From: an uncultured Eubacteriales bacterium
GTDB lineage: Bacteria > Bacillota > Clostridia > Monoglobales > Monoglobaceae
Reading direction: 5' to 3'
Assembly (NCBI GenBank): GCA_948468535.1
Contig: CAOKIL010000005.1
Span: forward strand, 1 to 44,662
DNA length: 44,662 bases
Under the pieces are notes generated by a model. That model ran no database searches and was not told the origin of the DNA. It saw nothing but the letters and a program-made list of their open reading frames with translations. A program made the position numbers and the translations under genes. Shown in pieces: positions 15,420 through 21,946 of the stretch. How positions within the stretch are numbered: the stretch's first letter is position 1; the number at the start of each line of letters is the position of its first letter.

Positions 15420-17312
15420 ATGATAAAGAGTAGAAGTATTACGGTATTATGCTGTTGCATAACAGTTATTGCGATAGTGTTCACATGTCTTTTTGTATCG
15501 GGCAGATTAACTTTTGTAAAAGCGGATAGCTCAAATGATAGTTTTCGGTATGCCGACAAGTTGTTTGACACATCGTATGTTCATAGTATTAATATAGACG
15601 TCAGCTCTGATGATTGGCAGAATATGCTTGACAATGCAAGAGCTGAGGAATATATAAGCTGTGATGTAACCATTGATGGCACAACAATCAAAAACGTAGG
15701 TATCAGACCAAAGGGAAATACGTCGCTTTCAAATGTAGAGAGTATGGATTCTGAACGGTACAGCTTTAAGATAAAATTTGACAAGTATGATGACGGTAAA
15801 AATTATATGGGTCTTGATAAGATAGCATTAAATAATATCATTCAGGACAACACATACATGAAGGATTATTTCAGCTATCGTATGATGGGCGAGGCAGGTG
15901 CGGATGCGCCGCTTTGCAGTTATTCATATATCAAGGTTAATAATCAGGACTGGGGTCTGTACCTTACGGTCGAAGCGATTGACGAGTCGTTTGCAAGACG
16001 AAACTACGGCTCTGACTTTGGAGAATTGTATAAGCCCGAAAGTATGGCAATGGGCGGCGGTATGGATAAGGATAGTAAGAACTTAGGCGGCAGGCCTGAA
16101 ATGCCGCCGCAGGACAGAGACGAACAGGAATCTCCGCAGGGCGCAGACAGGCAAGGGTTTCAGCAAGGCGAAGCCGGTCAGAAGCCGCCGGGTGACGCAT
16201 CAGAAGAACTCAAAGGTGACATGACCGAAATACCGCCGCAAAACGGTGACGGTCAAGAACCGCCTCAAACCTTTGATGGACGGGAACACCGTGAGGACAA
16301 GGGCGGATTCGGCGCTATGGGTGACAATACGGTTGCGCTTGTATATCAGGATGATGATATAGACAGCTATTCCGCTATATTCGATTATGCGGTATTTAAT
16401 CCTGATACATCCGATAAAATAAGACTGATAAATTCGATTAAGCAGTTAAATGAGGGAAATAACCTTCAAGACGTTGTAGATGTTGATGAGGTGCTAAAAT
16501 ACTTTGCTGCACATAACTTCACTGTGAACTTTGACAGTTATACCGGAAGTATGATGCACAATTACTATTTGTATGAGAAGGACGGAAAGATGTCAATGAT
16601 TCCGTGGGATTACAATTTAGCTTTCGGCTCATTCAGCGGCGGTCACGGCGGCGGAAGAAGGGGCGCCGATAACGCTGACAGCATGGATTCCGGTGATTCA
16701 GCCACACAGTCAGTCAACTATCCGATTGATATGCCGGTGTCCGGAACTACACTTGAGGACCGTCCTATGATTGGCAAGCTCCTTGAAAACTCGGAGTATA
16801 TGGAAAAATATCATGAGGTTTTCAGTGACTTTATCGAGGACTATTTTGAAAGCGGAGATTTTCTCAGCGAGTATAACCGCGTGTATAACATGATTGCGGA
16901 ATATGTAATGAAGGACCCGACAAAGTTCTGTACATTTGATGAATTCACAAAGGGCGCGGAGGCTTTAAAGCAGTTCTGTGAATTGAGAGCTGAAAGTGTG
17001 AGAGGTCAGCTAAATGGAATGATACCTTCCACTACAGAGGGGCAGGCGGAAGATTCGGGCGCACTGATAGATGCTTCTTCTGTTTCAATAAACGATATGG
17101 GCAGCATGGGCATGGGCGGAGGTCAGCCGGGCGGCGGTGAATCGGAAGGTTTTGAAAGAGGCGGACGCCCCAATAATTTTGAAGAACGCGAAAATCCGGT
17201 CAGTATCGGGAATGATATAAAAGTCCGCGAATACGCCATACTGATAGGGTGTATTTTGGCTGTGGCTGCGGCTATTATTGCGGCTGCAATTTTTAAACGC
17301 AGAAGATATTGA
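15420..17312 (+). CDS. CotH-family protein kinase-like surface protein
   Basis: This 630-residue protein has an N-terminal signal anchor (about 8-30) and a CotH domain. Landmarks are INIDVSSDDWQNML, NVGIRPKGNTSL, LDKIALNNIIQDNTYMKDYFSYRMM, DWGLYLTVEAIDESFARRNYG and, later, MIPWDYNLAFG with the catalytic-type Asp. B. subtilis CotH is an atypical kinase that phosphorylates spore-coat proteins. Here the domain is split by a Gly/Pro/Gln/Asp-rich low-complexity insert (about 205-300). A second Gly/Met-rich stretch lies near 555-595, and a single membrane helix followed by KRRRY ends the protein. The topology is therefore two-anchored and extracellular. It follows the DUF4956 gene by 18 bp. Substrate is unknown. 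Confidence 0.88.
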   Translation: MIKSRSITVLCCCITVIAIVFTCLFVSGRLTFVKADSSNDSFRYADKLFDTSYVHSINIDVSSDDWQNMLDNARAEEYISCDVTIDGTTIKNVGIRPKGNTSLSNVESMDSERYSFKIKFDKYDDGKNYMGLDKIALNNIIQDNTYMKDYFSYRMMGEAGADAPLCSYSYIKVNNQDWGLYLTVEAIDESFARRNYGSDFGELYKPESMAMGGGMDKDSKNLGGRPEMPPQDRDEQESPQGADRQGFQQGEAGQKPPGDASEELKGDMTEIPPQNGDGQEPPQTFDGREHREDKGGFGAMGDNTVALVYQDDDIDSYSAIFDYAVFNPDTSDKIRLINSIKQLNEGNNLQDVVDVDEVLKYFAAHNFTVNFDSYTGSMMHNYYLYEKDGKMSMIPWDYNLAFGSFSGGHGGGRRGADNADSMDSGDSATQSVNYPIDMPVSGTTLEDRPMIGKLLENSEYMEKYHEVFSDFIEDYFESGDFLSEYNRVYNMIAEYVMKDPTKFCTFDEFTKGAEALKQFCELRAESVRGQLNGMIPSTTEGQAEDSGALIDASSVSINDMGSMGMGGGQPGGGESEGFERGGRPNNFEERENPVSIGNDIKVREYAILIGCILAVAAAIIAAAIFKRRRY

Positions 17313-17329
17313 GTTAACATAAATTATGG

Positions 17330-17358
17330 TTGCGAAGAATGTGGATGTATGGTATAAT
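17330..17358 (+). promoter_or_regulatory. Promoter of rpiB
   Basis: TTGCGA (17330-17335) and TATAAT (17353-17358) are spaced by 17 bp, with a TGG before the -10 (extended -10). Confidence 0.75.
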
Positions 17359-17400
17359 TAAATTAATTATATTATATAAAAAATTCGGGAGGTAATAACC

Positions 17401-17835
17401 ATGATAGCACTTGGAAGCGACCACGGCGGCGTCGCATTAAAAGAAGTAATAAAAGAATATTTTGATGAAAATAATATCGCATACAAGGATTACGGAACAC
17501 AAGCAGATGTTCCGATGGATTATCCTGATATTGCAAAGGATGTTGCCGAGAAAGTTCTTGCCGGAGAATGTGACAAAGGTATTTTGTTCTGCGGTACAGG
17601 CATAGGTGTAAGTATTGCGGCAAATAAGGTCAAAGGCATTCGTGCAGCGCACGTCACTGATGTATTCTCTGCTAAAATGGCAAAAGAGCATAACAACGCG
17701 CAGATTATTTGCCTGGGTGAGAGAATAACAGGACCGGGGCTTGCTGTAGAGATAGTCAAGGCATACCTTGAGTCTGAGCATCAGGGCGGTAGGCACCAAA
17801 GACGCGTTGATAAGATTATGGCAATAGAGAATTAA
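17401..17835 (+). CDS. rpiB: Ribose 5-phosphate isomerase B
   Basis: Interconverts ribose 5-phosphate and ribulose 5-phosphate in the pentose phosphate pathway. The 144-residue chain begins IALGSDHGGVALK and has the catalytic Cys64 in ILFCGTGIGVSIAANK, the conserved RAAHVTDVFSAKMAKEHNNA segment with His97, and IICLGERITG. The related LacA/LacB isomerases share this fold but occur as a pair in sugar operons, which is not the case here. GGGAGG precedes the ATG, and the gene has its own promoter. Confidence 0.95.
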   Translation: MIALGSDHGGVALKEVIKEYFDENNIAYKDYGTQADVPMDYPDIAKDVAEKVLAGECDKGILFCGTGIGVSIAANKVKGIRAAHVTDVFSAKMAKEHNNAQIICLGERITGPGLAVEIVKAYLESEHQGGRHQRRVDKIMAIEN

Positions 17836-17871
17836 CGTTTTTCTATCGTATGACATATTAAAAACACCTGA

Positions 17872-17898
17872 GAATATAATATAGATAAAATTATATTC
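17872..17898 (+). repeat. Inverted repeat ahead of the NlpC/P60 gene
   Basis: GAATATAAT (17872-17880) and ATTATATTC (17890-17898) form a perfect 9-bp inverted repeat just before the GGAG ribosome site at 17899. It includes a TATAAT-like box, so it may be an operator over a promoter. Confidence 0.4.
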
Positions 17899-17910
17899 GG
17901 AGTTGATAAT

Positions 17911-18642
17911 ATGGAATGTGTACAAAAAACGCTTAAAAATTTTTTATCTGCTGCGCTGATGCCTGTCGGTTCTACAATGTATGTGTGGGGCGGCGGCTGG
18001 AACGAAACAAACACAGGCGCGGGCAAAGATGCAATGACTGTTGGCGTCAGCCCAAAGTGGCAGGAGTTTTTTAGATGCCAAACGTCAAAATACGACTTTA
18101 AAAACTATCTCTATTACCGCGAATGCGGTCTTGACTGCAGCGGATATGTAGGTTGGGTTATGTACAACTATCTTACGTCCGTAAATATTCAGTGCAGCAG
18201 CGGCGGTTATGTGTTTAAAGCCGGAACACAGGCAAAGATGTTTGCCGATATGGGTCTTGGCAGCTTTACCAAAAACACAGATGTAAAAGATTTTTTGCCG
18301 GGTGATATAATGTCGTCATCCAACCATGTGTATATAGTCATCGGCAGATGTGCTGACGGCAGTGTGGTTCTTTTACATTCAAGTCCTCCGGGGGTTCAGC
18401 TCTGCGGTACATATTCCGAATCAGGCGACAAGTTCAGCGATGCTGTATATCTGTCAAGGTCGTATATGAATGCGTATTATAATGAATGGTATGAGAAGTT
18501 CGGATACTGTATGCGTGATACGTCATATCTGACTGAATATTCTCAGTTCAGATGGGACTTTAATAACTTTGACTTAATCAGTGACCCCGATGGTTTGCTG
18601 TATATGTCCCCGGCAGAGGTGCTTTCTGTGTTGTTTAATTGA
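17911..18642 (+). CDS. NlpC/P60-type cysteine peptidase-like protein
   Basis: The 243-residue product has the NlpC/P60 catalytic arrangement: Cys76 in ECGLDCSGYVGWVMYN, His139 in SSNHVYIVIG, and a third polar position in VVLLHSSPP (His156). Such enzymes cut peptidoglycan stem peptides. The entry to the domain is MYVWGGGWNETNTGAGKDAM, a form seen in a clostridial subfamily. There is no signal peptide or membrane segment, so either it acts inside the cell (for example in sporulation or lysis) or it is exported in another way. Start ATG 17911 follows GGAG. rpiB is upstream and the D-Ala-D-Ala carboxypeptidase downstream. Confidence 0.8.
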   Translation: MECVQKTLKNFLSAALMPVGSTMYVWGGGWNETNTGAGKDAMTVGVSPKWQEFFRCQTSKYDFKNYLYYRECGLDCSGYVGWVMYNYLTSVNIQCSSGGYVFKAGTQAKMFADMGLGSFTKNTDVKDFLPGDIMSSSNHVYIVIGRCADGSVVLLHSSPPGVQLCGTYSESGDKFSDAVYLSRSYMNAYYNEWYEKFGYCMRDTSYLTEYSQFRWDFNNFDLISDPDGLLYMSPAEVLSVLFN

Positions 18643-18742
18643 AATTTAGTACACAATTATCTTATACGTCAATAAAGTTTGTCTCAGCCGCTGATGCGGT
18701 GTGCAAAGATTACTGAAATATTCGGCAGTACAGGCGTTTCAC

Positions 18743-18771
18743 TTGACAAATCCAAAGAATGGTAGTATAAT
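18743..18771 (+). promoter_or_regulatory. Promoter of the D-Ala-D-Ala carboxypeptidase gene
   Basis: TTGACA (18743-18748) and TATAAT (18766-18771) are exact consensus hexamers 17 bp apart. Confidence 0.85.
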
Positions 18772-18774
18772 TTG

Positions 18775-18816
18775 AATCTGTAATGTTACAATTATGTTAC
18801 AAAAGAGTTACAGATT
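18775..18816 (+). promoter_or_regulatory. WalR-like direct repeats within a 5' inverted repeat
   Basis: GTTACA occurs at 18785, 18796 and 18807, exactly 11 bp apart. The segment 18784-18800 reads TGTTAC-N5-TGTTAC, which fits the WalR (YycF) consensus TGTWAH-N5-TGTWAH of Gram-positive cell-wall regulation. PhoP/OmpR-family sites share this 11-bp phasing. The repeats are enclosed by a perfect 9-bp inverted repeat, AATCTGTAA (18775-18783) and TTACAGATT (18808-18816), directly before the AAGGAG ribosome site. The position downstream of the -10 favours repression or an RNA role. Confidence 0.5.
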
Positions 18817-18833
18817 AAGGAGTAGGTATTATT

Positions 18834-20195
18834 TTGAATTTCAATATATGTCACAAGCCGTCAAGCAAATTAAAGCGCAAAAATATATTTAAGGCAGTAA
18901 TTTCCTTGATGATTGCGGCGTCAATAATACTAAGTTCATTATCAGGTTTTGCGGTCAGTATATCTGCAAGGGGCGCATTTGTTATGGATTCCGACACCGG
19001 AGAGGCATTGTTTGTGCATAATGCGGATACACCGGTTCCTCCTGCAAGCATGACAAAACTGCTTGCGCTATATGTGATTTACAGTCATATGTCAAACGGT
19101 GAACTGGATAAAGATACACAAATCCCGATTGGCAGCGCCCTTGCGGCGTATTCAAGAAATCCAGGTTATTCAAATGTATATTTGAATTCCGGCGCATCAT
19201 ACAGTCTTGACGAACTTTTACAGGCGATATGTGTTGTATCGGCTAATGCGGCGGTTATGGCTGTGGGTGATTATATTTGCGGCAGTGAGGAAAATTTTGT
19301 TGCCGAGATGAATTATTGGCTGGGTGTTTGGGGCGTTGACGGATATTTTGTTGATTGTACAGGTGTGTCAAGCCAAAACAGAATTTCACCCAGGGGTATG
19401 GCGGTTGTTGCGAACAAACTTTTAAGCGAATATCCTGACGTGCTTAATTATACATCTCTCACATATCTGAACTTTCACGGCGCATCATATTATCCGACAA
19501 ACAAAATGCTGCCGGGCGGAGCTTATGAGTATTCGGGAGCGGACGGATTCAAGACCGGTACGACTTCTGCTGCCGGCTGTTGTTTTACCGGTACCGCGAC
19601 CAGAAACGGCAAACGTCTTATATCGGTTGTTATGGGCGAAAACAGCTCAAACATGCGTTTTGTAGATACCATAAAGATGATGGATTATTGCTGGGAGCTT
19701 CTTGCTTCACGAGGTGATACCTATAATGATGCGTATATTGATAATACGCCTAAGGACTTTATTGTTGCGACAGACATGAGGTGTTATATAAACGATTGGG
19801 AGATTCCGACGTTTATACATTATGGCAATGCTGAAAACGGATATCAGGATTGTGCTGTTGTAATGCTCGACGATTTGAGAGATTATGGATTTGATGTTTC
19901 ATATGACTTGGCGAGTGATACGGTGACGATTATTAATAATGTCGATAAGGATTTGACGGCAGGACCGAACTATGGTGAGCAGGAGACATATGTGACAGAT
20001 GAAAAACTGATGCTCAGCGAGTGGGAGCCGGCAAAGATTTTGTTAAAGAACGGTTATGACGACCCAGGTGTTTATGCCGAGAGAACATTTGACATAAACG
20101 GACGCGGAGCTATCTCGATTGACGAGTTATGGCATATGGGTACAGTGGTCTGGAATCAAAAGTACAACTTGACTGTTGTGGTCACAAGATATTAA
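18834..20195 (+). CDS. D-alanyl-D-alanine carboxypeptidase (penicillin-binding protein)
   Basis: The 453-residue precursor has a signal peptide (about 18-46) and the S11-family catalytic domain: SMTK at 72-75 (nucleophile Ser72), SAN at 136-138 and KTG at 240-242. It removes the terminal D-Ala from peptidoglycan stem peptides outside the membrane and so limits cross-linking. From about residue 310 the protein carries a copper-amine-oxidase-N-like domain (INDWEIPTFIHYGNAENG, DLRDYGFDVSYDLASDTVTI) instead of the usual DacA C-terminal anchor domain. The start is TTG 18834 with AAGGAG 11 nt upstream. The WalR-like box at its promoter fits a cell-wall role. It resembles DacF/DacB in the catalytic part; a precise paralogue name is not justified. 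Confidence 0.9.
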   Translation: MNFNICHKPSSKLKRKNIFKAVISLMIAASIILSSLSGFAVSISARGAFVMDSDTGEALFVHNADTPVPPASMTKLLALYVIYSHMSNGELDKDTQIPIGSALAAYSRNPGYSNVYLNSGASYSLDELLQAICVVSANAAVMAVGDYICGSEENFVAEMNYWLGVWGVDGYFVDCTGVSSQNRISPRGMAVVANKLLSEYPDVLNYTSLTYLNFHGASYYPTNKMLPGGAYEYSGADGFKTGTTSAAGCCFTGTATRNGKRLISVVMGENSSNMRFVDTIKMMDYCWELLASRGDTYNDAYIDNTPKDFIVATDMRCYINDWEIPTFIHYGNAENGYQDCAVVMLDDLRDYGFDVSYDLASDTVTIINNVDKDLTAGPNYGEQETYVTDEKLMLSEWEPAKILLKNGYDDPGVYAERTFDINGRGAISIDELWHMGTVVWNQKYNLTVVVTRY

Positions 20196-20203
20196 TAAAA
20201 AAA

Positions 20204-20280
20204 CCAAACTGCATAAATATATGCAGTTCGGTTAGTGTATAGAAACCCCTGCTTTGCTTAACGCAAAACAGGGGTTTTGA
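20204..20280 (+). terminator. Two tandem hairpins ending the carboxypeptidase gene
   Basis: First hairpin: AACTGCATA (20207-20215) with TATGCAGTT (20220-20228), flanked by CC/GG; its T-run is on the minus strand. Second hairpin: AAACCCCTG (20243-20251) with CAGGGGTTT (20269-20277), extended inside by TTTGC/GCAAA and followed by TGAAG. Together they should stop transcription in both directions. Confidence 0.7.
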
Positions 20281-20419
20281 AGTATAAATTTAAATTTTAT
20301 GAGAATATGCAATTCAGTGATAAAAGATATATATATCTTTTTTGTTTTTGTTGTCTCCCGAATTTTTTATATTTTATTGTGCTTATACCAAGTTTTGGTA
20401 GATTTGTGCAAAATGTATG

Positions 20420-20448
20420 TTTACAAATTATTTAATTTATTGTATAAT
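20420..20448 (+). promoter_or_regulatory. Promoter of the structured leader and AbrB-like gene
   Basis: TTTACA (20420-20425) and TATAAT (20443-20448) are spaced by 17 bp. The predicted start is at about 20455, exactly where the long hairpin begins. Confidence 0.8.
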
Positions 20449-20454
20449 AGGCTT

Positions 20455-20592
20455 GCCAGTATTCAAAATAGCAATAGGCATGCGTTTGTAAAAAACGTAG
20501 GCTTTGTTAACTTATATCCTATTGCTATAAGAATGCTGGCGCATATGACGAGGTCTCGTTTTTTAGTGCGTGACTTCGGTCACGCATTTTTT
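20455..20592 (+). ncRNA. Candidate structured leader RNA: 86-nt hairpin plus intrinsic terminator
   Basis: From the predicted transcript start, GCCAGTATTC (20455-20464) pairs with GAATGCTGGC (20531-20540), with one G-U pair. After a small 3 by 2 internal loop, ATAGCAATAGG (20468-20478) pairs perfectly with CCTATTGCTAT (20518-20528). The apical 39 nt contain a small stem, CGTTT/AAACG (20483-20487 with 20493-20497). A weak stem, ACGA/TCGT, with six T residues follows (20548-20564). Then comes a strong terminator, TGCGTGAC-TTCG-GTCACGCA, plus T6 (20567-20592). The AbrB-like ribosome site starts 7 nt later. This is the layout of a riboswitch, attenuator or short regulatory RNA, and it matches none of the known classes I could recall. 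Confidence 0.6.
20567..20592 (+). terminator. Intrinsic terminator inside the leader, before the AbrB-like gene
   Basis: An 8-bp perfect stem closed by a stable TTCG tetraloop is followed by six T residues. It lies between promoter and coding region, so the gene is expressed only by read-through. GCGCA (20539-20543) could pair with TGCGT (20567-20571) as a weak antiterminator. Confidence 0.85.
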
Positions 20593-20612
20593 AATTTCAG
20601 GAGGAATAAAGC

Positions 20613-20858
20613 ATGTTAAAGAGAGTCGATAAATTCGGACGCATTACTATACCGCGCGACGTACGCCACGAACTTGAAATCGGAGAAAACGAACCTATGG
20701 ACATGATAATATTAAAAAACAATGGTGATAAGCAGATTCTTCTTAAACACTATGACATCAGATGCGATGTTTGCGGATGTAAAGAAAATTTAGATAGATT
20801 TAATAATATAGTTTTATGCAAAGACTGTATTAGTCAAATTAAAAAAGAGCTGAACTAA
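20613..20858 (+). CDS. AbrB/SpoVT-type regulator with zinc-ribbon tail
   Basis: The 81-residue protein opens with a swapped-hairpin AbrB domain (MLKRVDKFGRITIPRDVRHELEIGENEPMDM, residues 1-31). It ends with two CxxC pairs (CDVCGC and CKDC, residues about 51-70) that should bind one zinc ion. Members of this clostridial subfamily are thought to be DNA-binding transition-state-type regulators, but the targets here are unknown. AGGAGG (20600-20604) precedes the ATG. The unusual leader with a terminator suggests that its own synthesis is tightly conditional. Confidence 0.85.
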   Translation: MLKRVDKFGRITIPRDVRHELEIGENEPMDMIILKNNGDKQILLKHYDIRCDVCGCKENLDRFNNIVLCKDCISQIKKELN

Positions 20859-20885
20859 CTCTTCAAGACAAAATTGGGGAATATA

Positions 20886-20914
20886 AAAAGGTACGGATAA
20901 ACCGTACCTTTTAG
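20886..20914. terminator. Bidirectional terminator between the AbrB-like gene and hepT
   Basis: AAAAGGTACGG (20886-20896) pairs perfectly with CCGTACCTTTT (20902-20912) around a 5-nt loop. A-tract and T-tract at the two ends allow function on both strands for the convergent genes. Confidence 0.9.
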
Positions 20915-20944
20915 CGTGTAGAAAAACTACGTTTTTCTTTTCTG

Positions 20945-21286
20945 TTATTCAGAAATCATTTTACTGCAAAATGCTTTTAAATCGGGCACATCATATATTG
21001 CTGTTTCCCAGAGAATCTCTACATCTATTTCTCCATAATTATGAGCCGCAATATTACGCATAGCTTTTATTTCACGCCATGGTATATTATTGTTTGCAGT
21101 CCTGAATTCTTCCGTAAGATTTCCTGCAAGCTCGCCGATTTGTAATATACACATTGAAATAGCATTTTTAGCTACAAAGTCTTTTGCAAAAGTATCTCTG
21201 GTAAGAGAGAATCTGTCAATAGTTGTCTGGACTTCATCTGAATATTGAATTATCTTTCTTAAAATAAGACTGTCACGGCTGTTCAT
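20945..21286 (-). CDS. HepT-like HEPN ribonuclease (toxin of a HEPN-MNT pair)
   Basis: The 113-residue all-helical protein belongs to the DUF86/HepT family. The signature RX4HXY is Arg77, His82 and Tyr84 in MRNIAAHNYGEID. HepT toxins are RNases; the cognate MntA adds AMP units to the Tyr of this motif and so switches the toxin off. Residues 40-60 (KNAISMCILQIGELAGNLTEE) form the conserved second helix. The start overlaps the end of the mntA-like gene by 14 bp. All key residues are present, so the toxin looks intact. Confidence 0.88.
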   Translation of the reverse strand: MNSRDSLILRKIIQYSDEVQTTIDRFSLTRDTFAKDFVAKNAISMCILQIGELAGNLTEEFRTANNNIPWREIKAMRNIAAHNYGEIDVEILWETAIYDVPDLKAFCSKMISE

Positions 21287-21575
21287 ATAATATCACCTCA
21301 TTATGAACAGAATTTTTAATTAATGAATCATCCAAGGATGAATAAGTTATCACATCAACAGGCTTATGGAGTTTTTCTTCCAATGAATTCACGAAGGAAT
21401 TAAACATTATAAGTCCGCGGATATTTCCTTTATCTATAAGCAAGTCAATATCGCTTTGATCGTCAGGAGTTCCATAACAATAAGAACCAAACAAGGCAGC
21501 TTTCTTTACACCGTACTGCTTTGCAACATCGCTGACTATTGTTTTTATTTCGTCTATGCTGTAAATATCAGGCAT
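21273..21575 (-). CDS. MntA-like minimal nucleotidyltransferase (antitoxin)
   Basis: The 100-residue protein has the GSX10DXD motif of minimal nucleotidyltransferases: Gly30-Ser31, then Asp42 and Asp44 in LFGSYCYGTPDDQSDIDLLID. The third carboxylate is probably in the VDVITY segment. It should AMPylate and silence the HepT-like partner encoded immediately downstream. ATG 21575 is preceded by a GAGGTG site. The upstream hairpin at 21621-21649 ends the neighbouring operon and separates the two units. Confidence 0.88.
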   Translation of the reverse strand: MPDIYSIDEIKTIVSDVAKQYGVKKAALFGSYCYGTPDDQSDIDLLIDKGNIRGLIMFNSFVNSLEEKLHKPVDVITYSSLDDSLIKNSVHNEVILYEQP

Positions 21576-21620
21576 ATAAGCACCTCTTTATCAATCCGAT
21601 TCTTATAATTATAATAACAC

Positions 21621-21649
21621 AAAATCAGGCTTATTACAAGCCTGATTTT
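21621..21649 (-). terminator. Terminator of the pheS-kinase-pheT-ireB operon
   Basis: AAAATCAGGCTT (21621-21632) pairs perfectly with AAGCCTGATTTT (21638-21649) around a 5-nt loop. Read on the minus strand it lies 15 nt after the ireB stop and ends in ATTTTGTGTTATT. Confidence 0.85.
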
Positions 21650-21663
21650 GAAAGTATTATTTT

Positions 21664-21909
21664 CTACTTCTTTACATATGCAGCAACGAGTTCTTCAAGG
21701 ATTTCATCGCGTTCAAGCTTGCGGACCAAGCTGCGTGCGCCGTTATATGATGTGATATATGACGGGTCTCCCGACAGGATATATCCCACTATCTGGTTAA
21801 TCGGATTGTATCCTTTTTCAGACAGTGCTTCATATACCGATATTATTATTGTATGTGGGTCAGGGCGCTCTGCCTCAACTTCAAACTTCATGGTTTCTTG
21901 GTTTTCCAT
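21664..21909 (-). CDS. ireB: IreB-family regulatory phosphoprotein (UPF0297)
   Basis: The 81-residue product contains the family's conserved core: [40 protein letters not shown] and [19 protein letters not shown]. In Enterococcus the homologue IreB is phosphorylated by the PASTA kinase IreK and affects cephalosporin tolerance. In most Bacillota it lies next to ruvX (yqgF), whereas here it ends the phenylalanyl-tRNA synthetase operon. ATG 21909 follows AGGTGAAATA; the frame is open to 21936 but without a better site. Confidence 0.9.
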   Translation of the reverse strand: MENQETMKFEVEAERPDPHTIIISVYEALSEKGYNPINQIVGYILSGDPSYITSYNGARSLVRKLERDEILEELVAAYVKK

Positions 21910-21946
21910 TATTTCACCTGCTTTCTGATTAGGCAATTTTTATATA

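Noticed and set aside
16080..16310. Gly/Pro/Gln-rich insert in CotH as a frameshift or assembly artefact
   Set aside because: The frame stays open and similar low-complexity inserts occur in clostridial CotH proteins.
20455..20540. 6S RNA
   Set aside because: The hairpin is half the usual length and lacks the large central open bubble.
20299..20619. Plus-strand 106-codon open frame before the AbrB-like gene
   Set aside because: It spans a promoter, the long hairpin and the terminator; composition is not protein-like.
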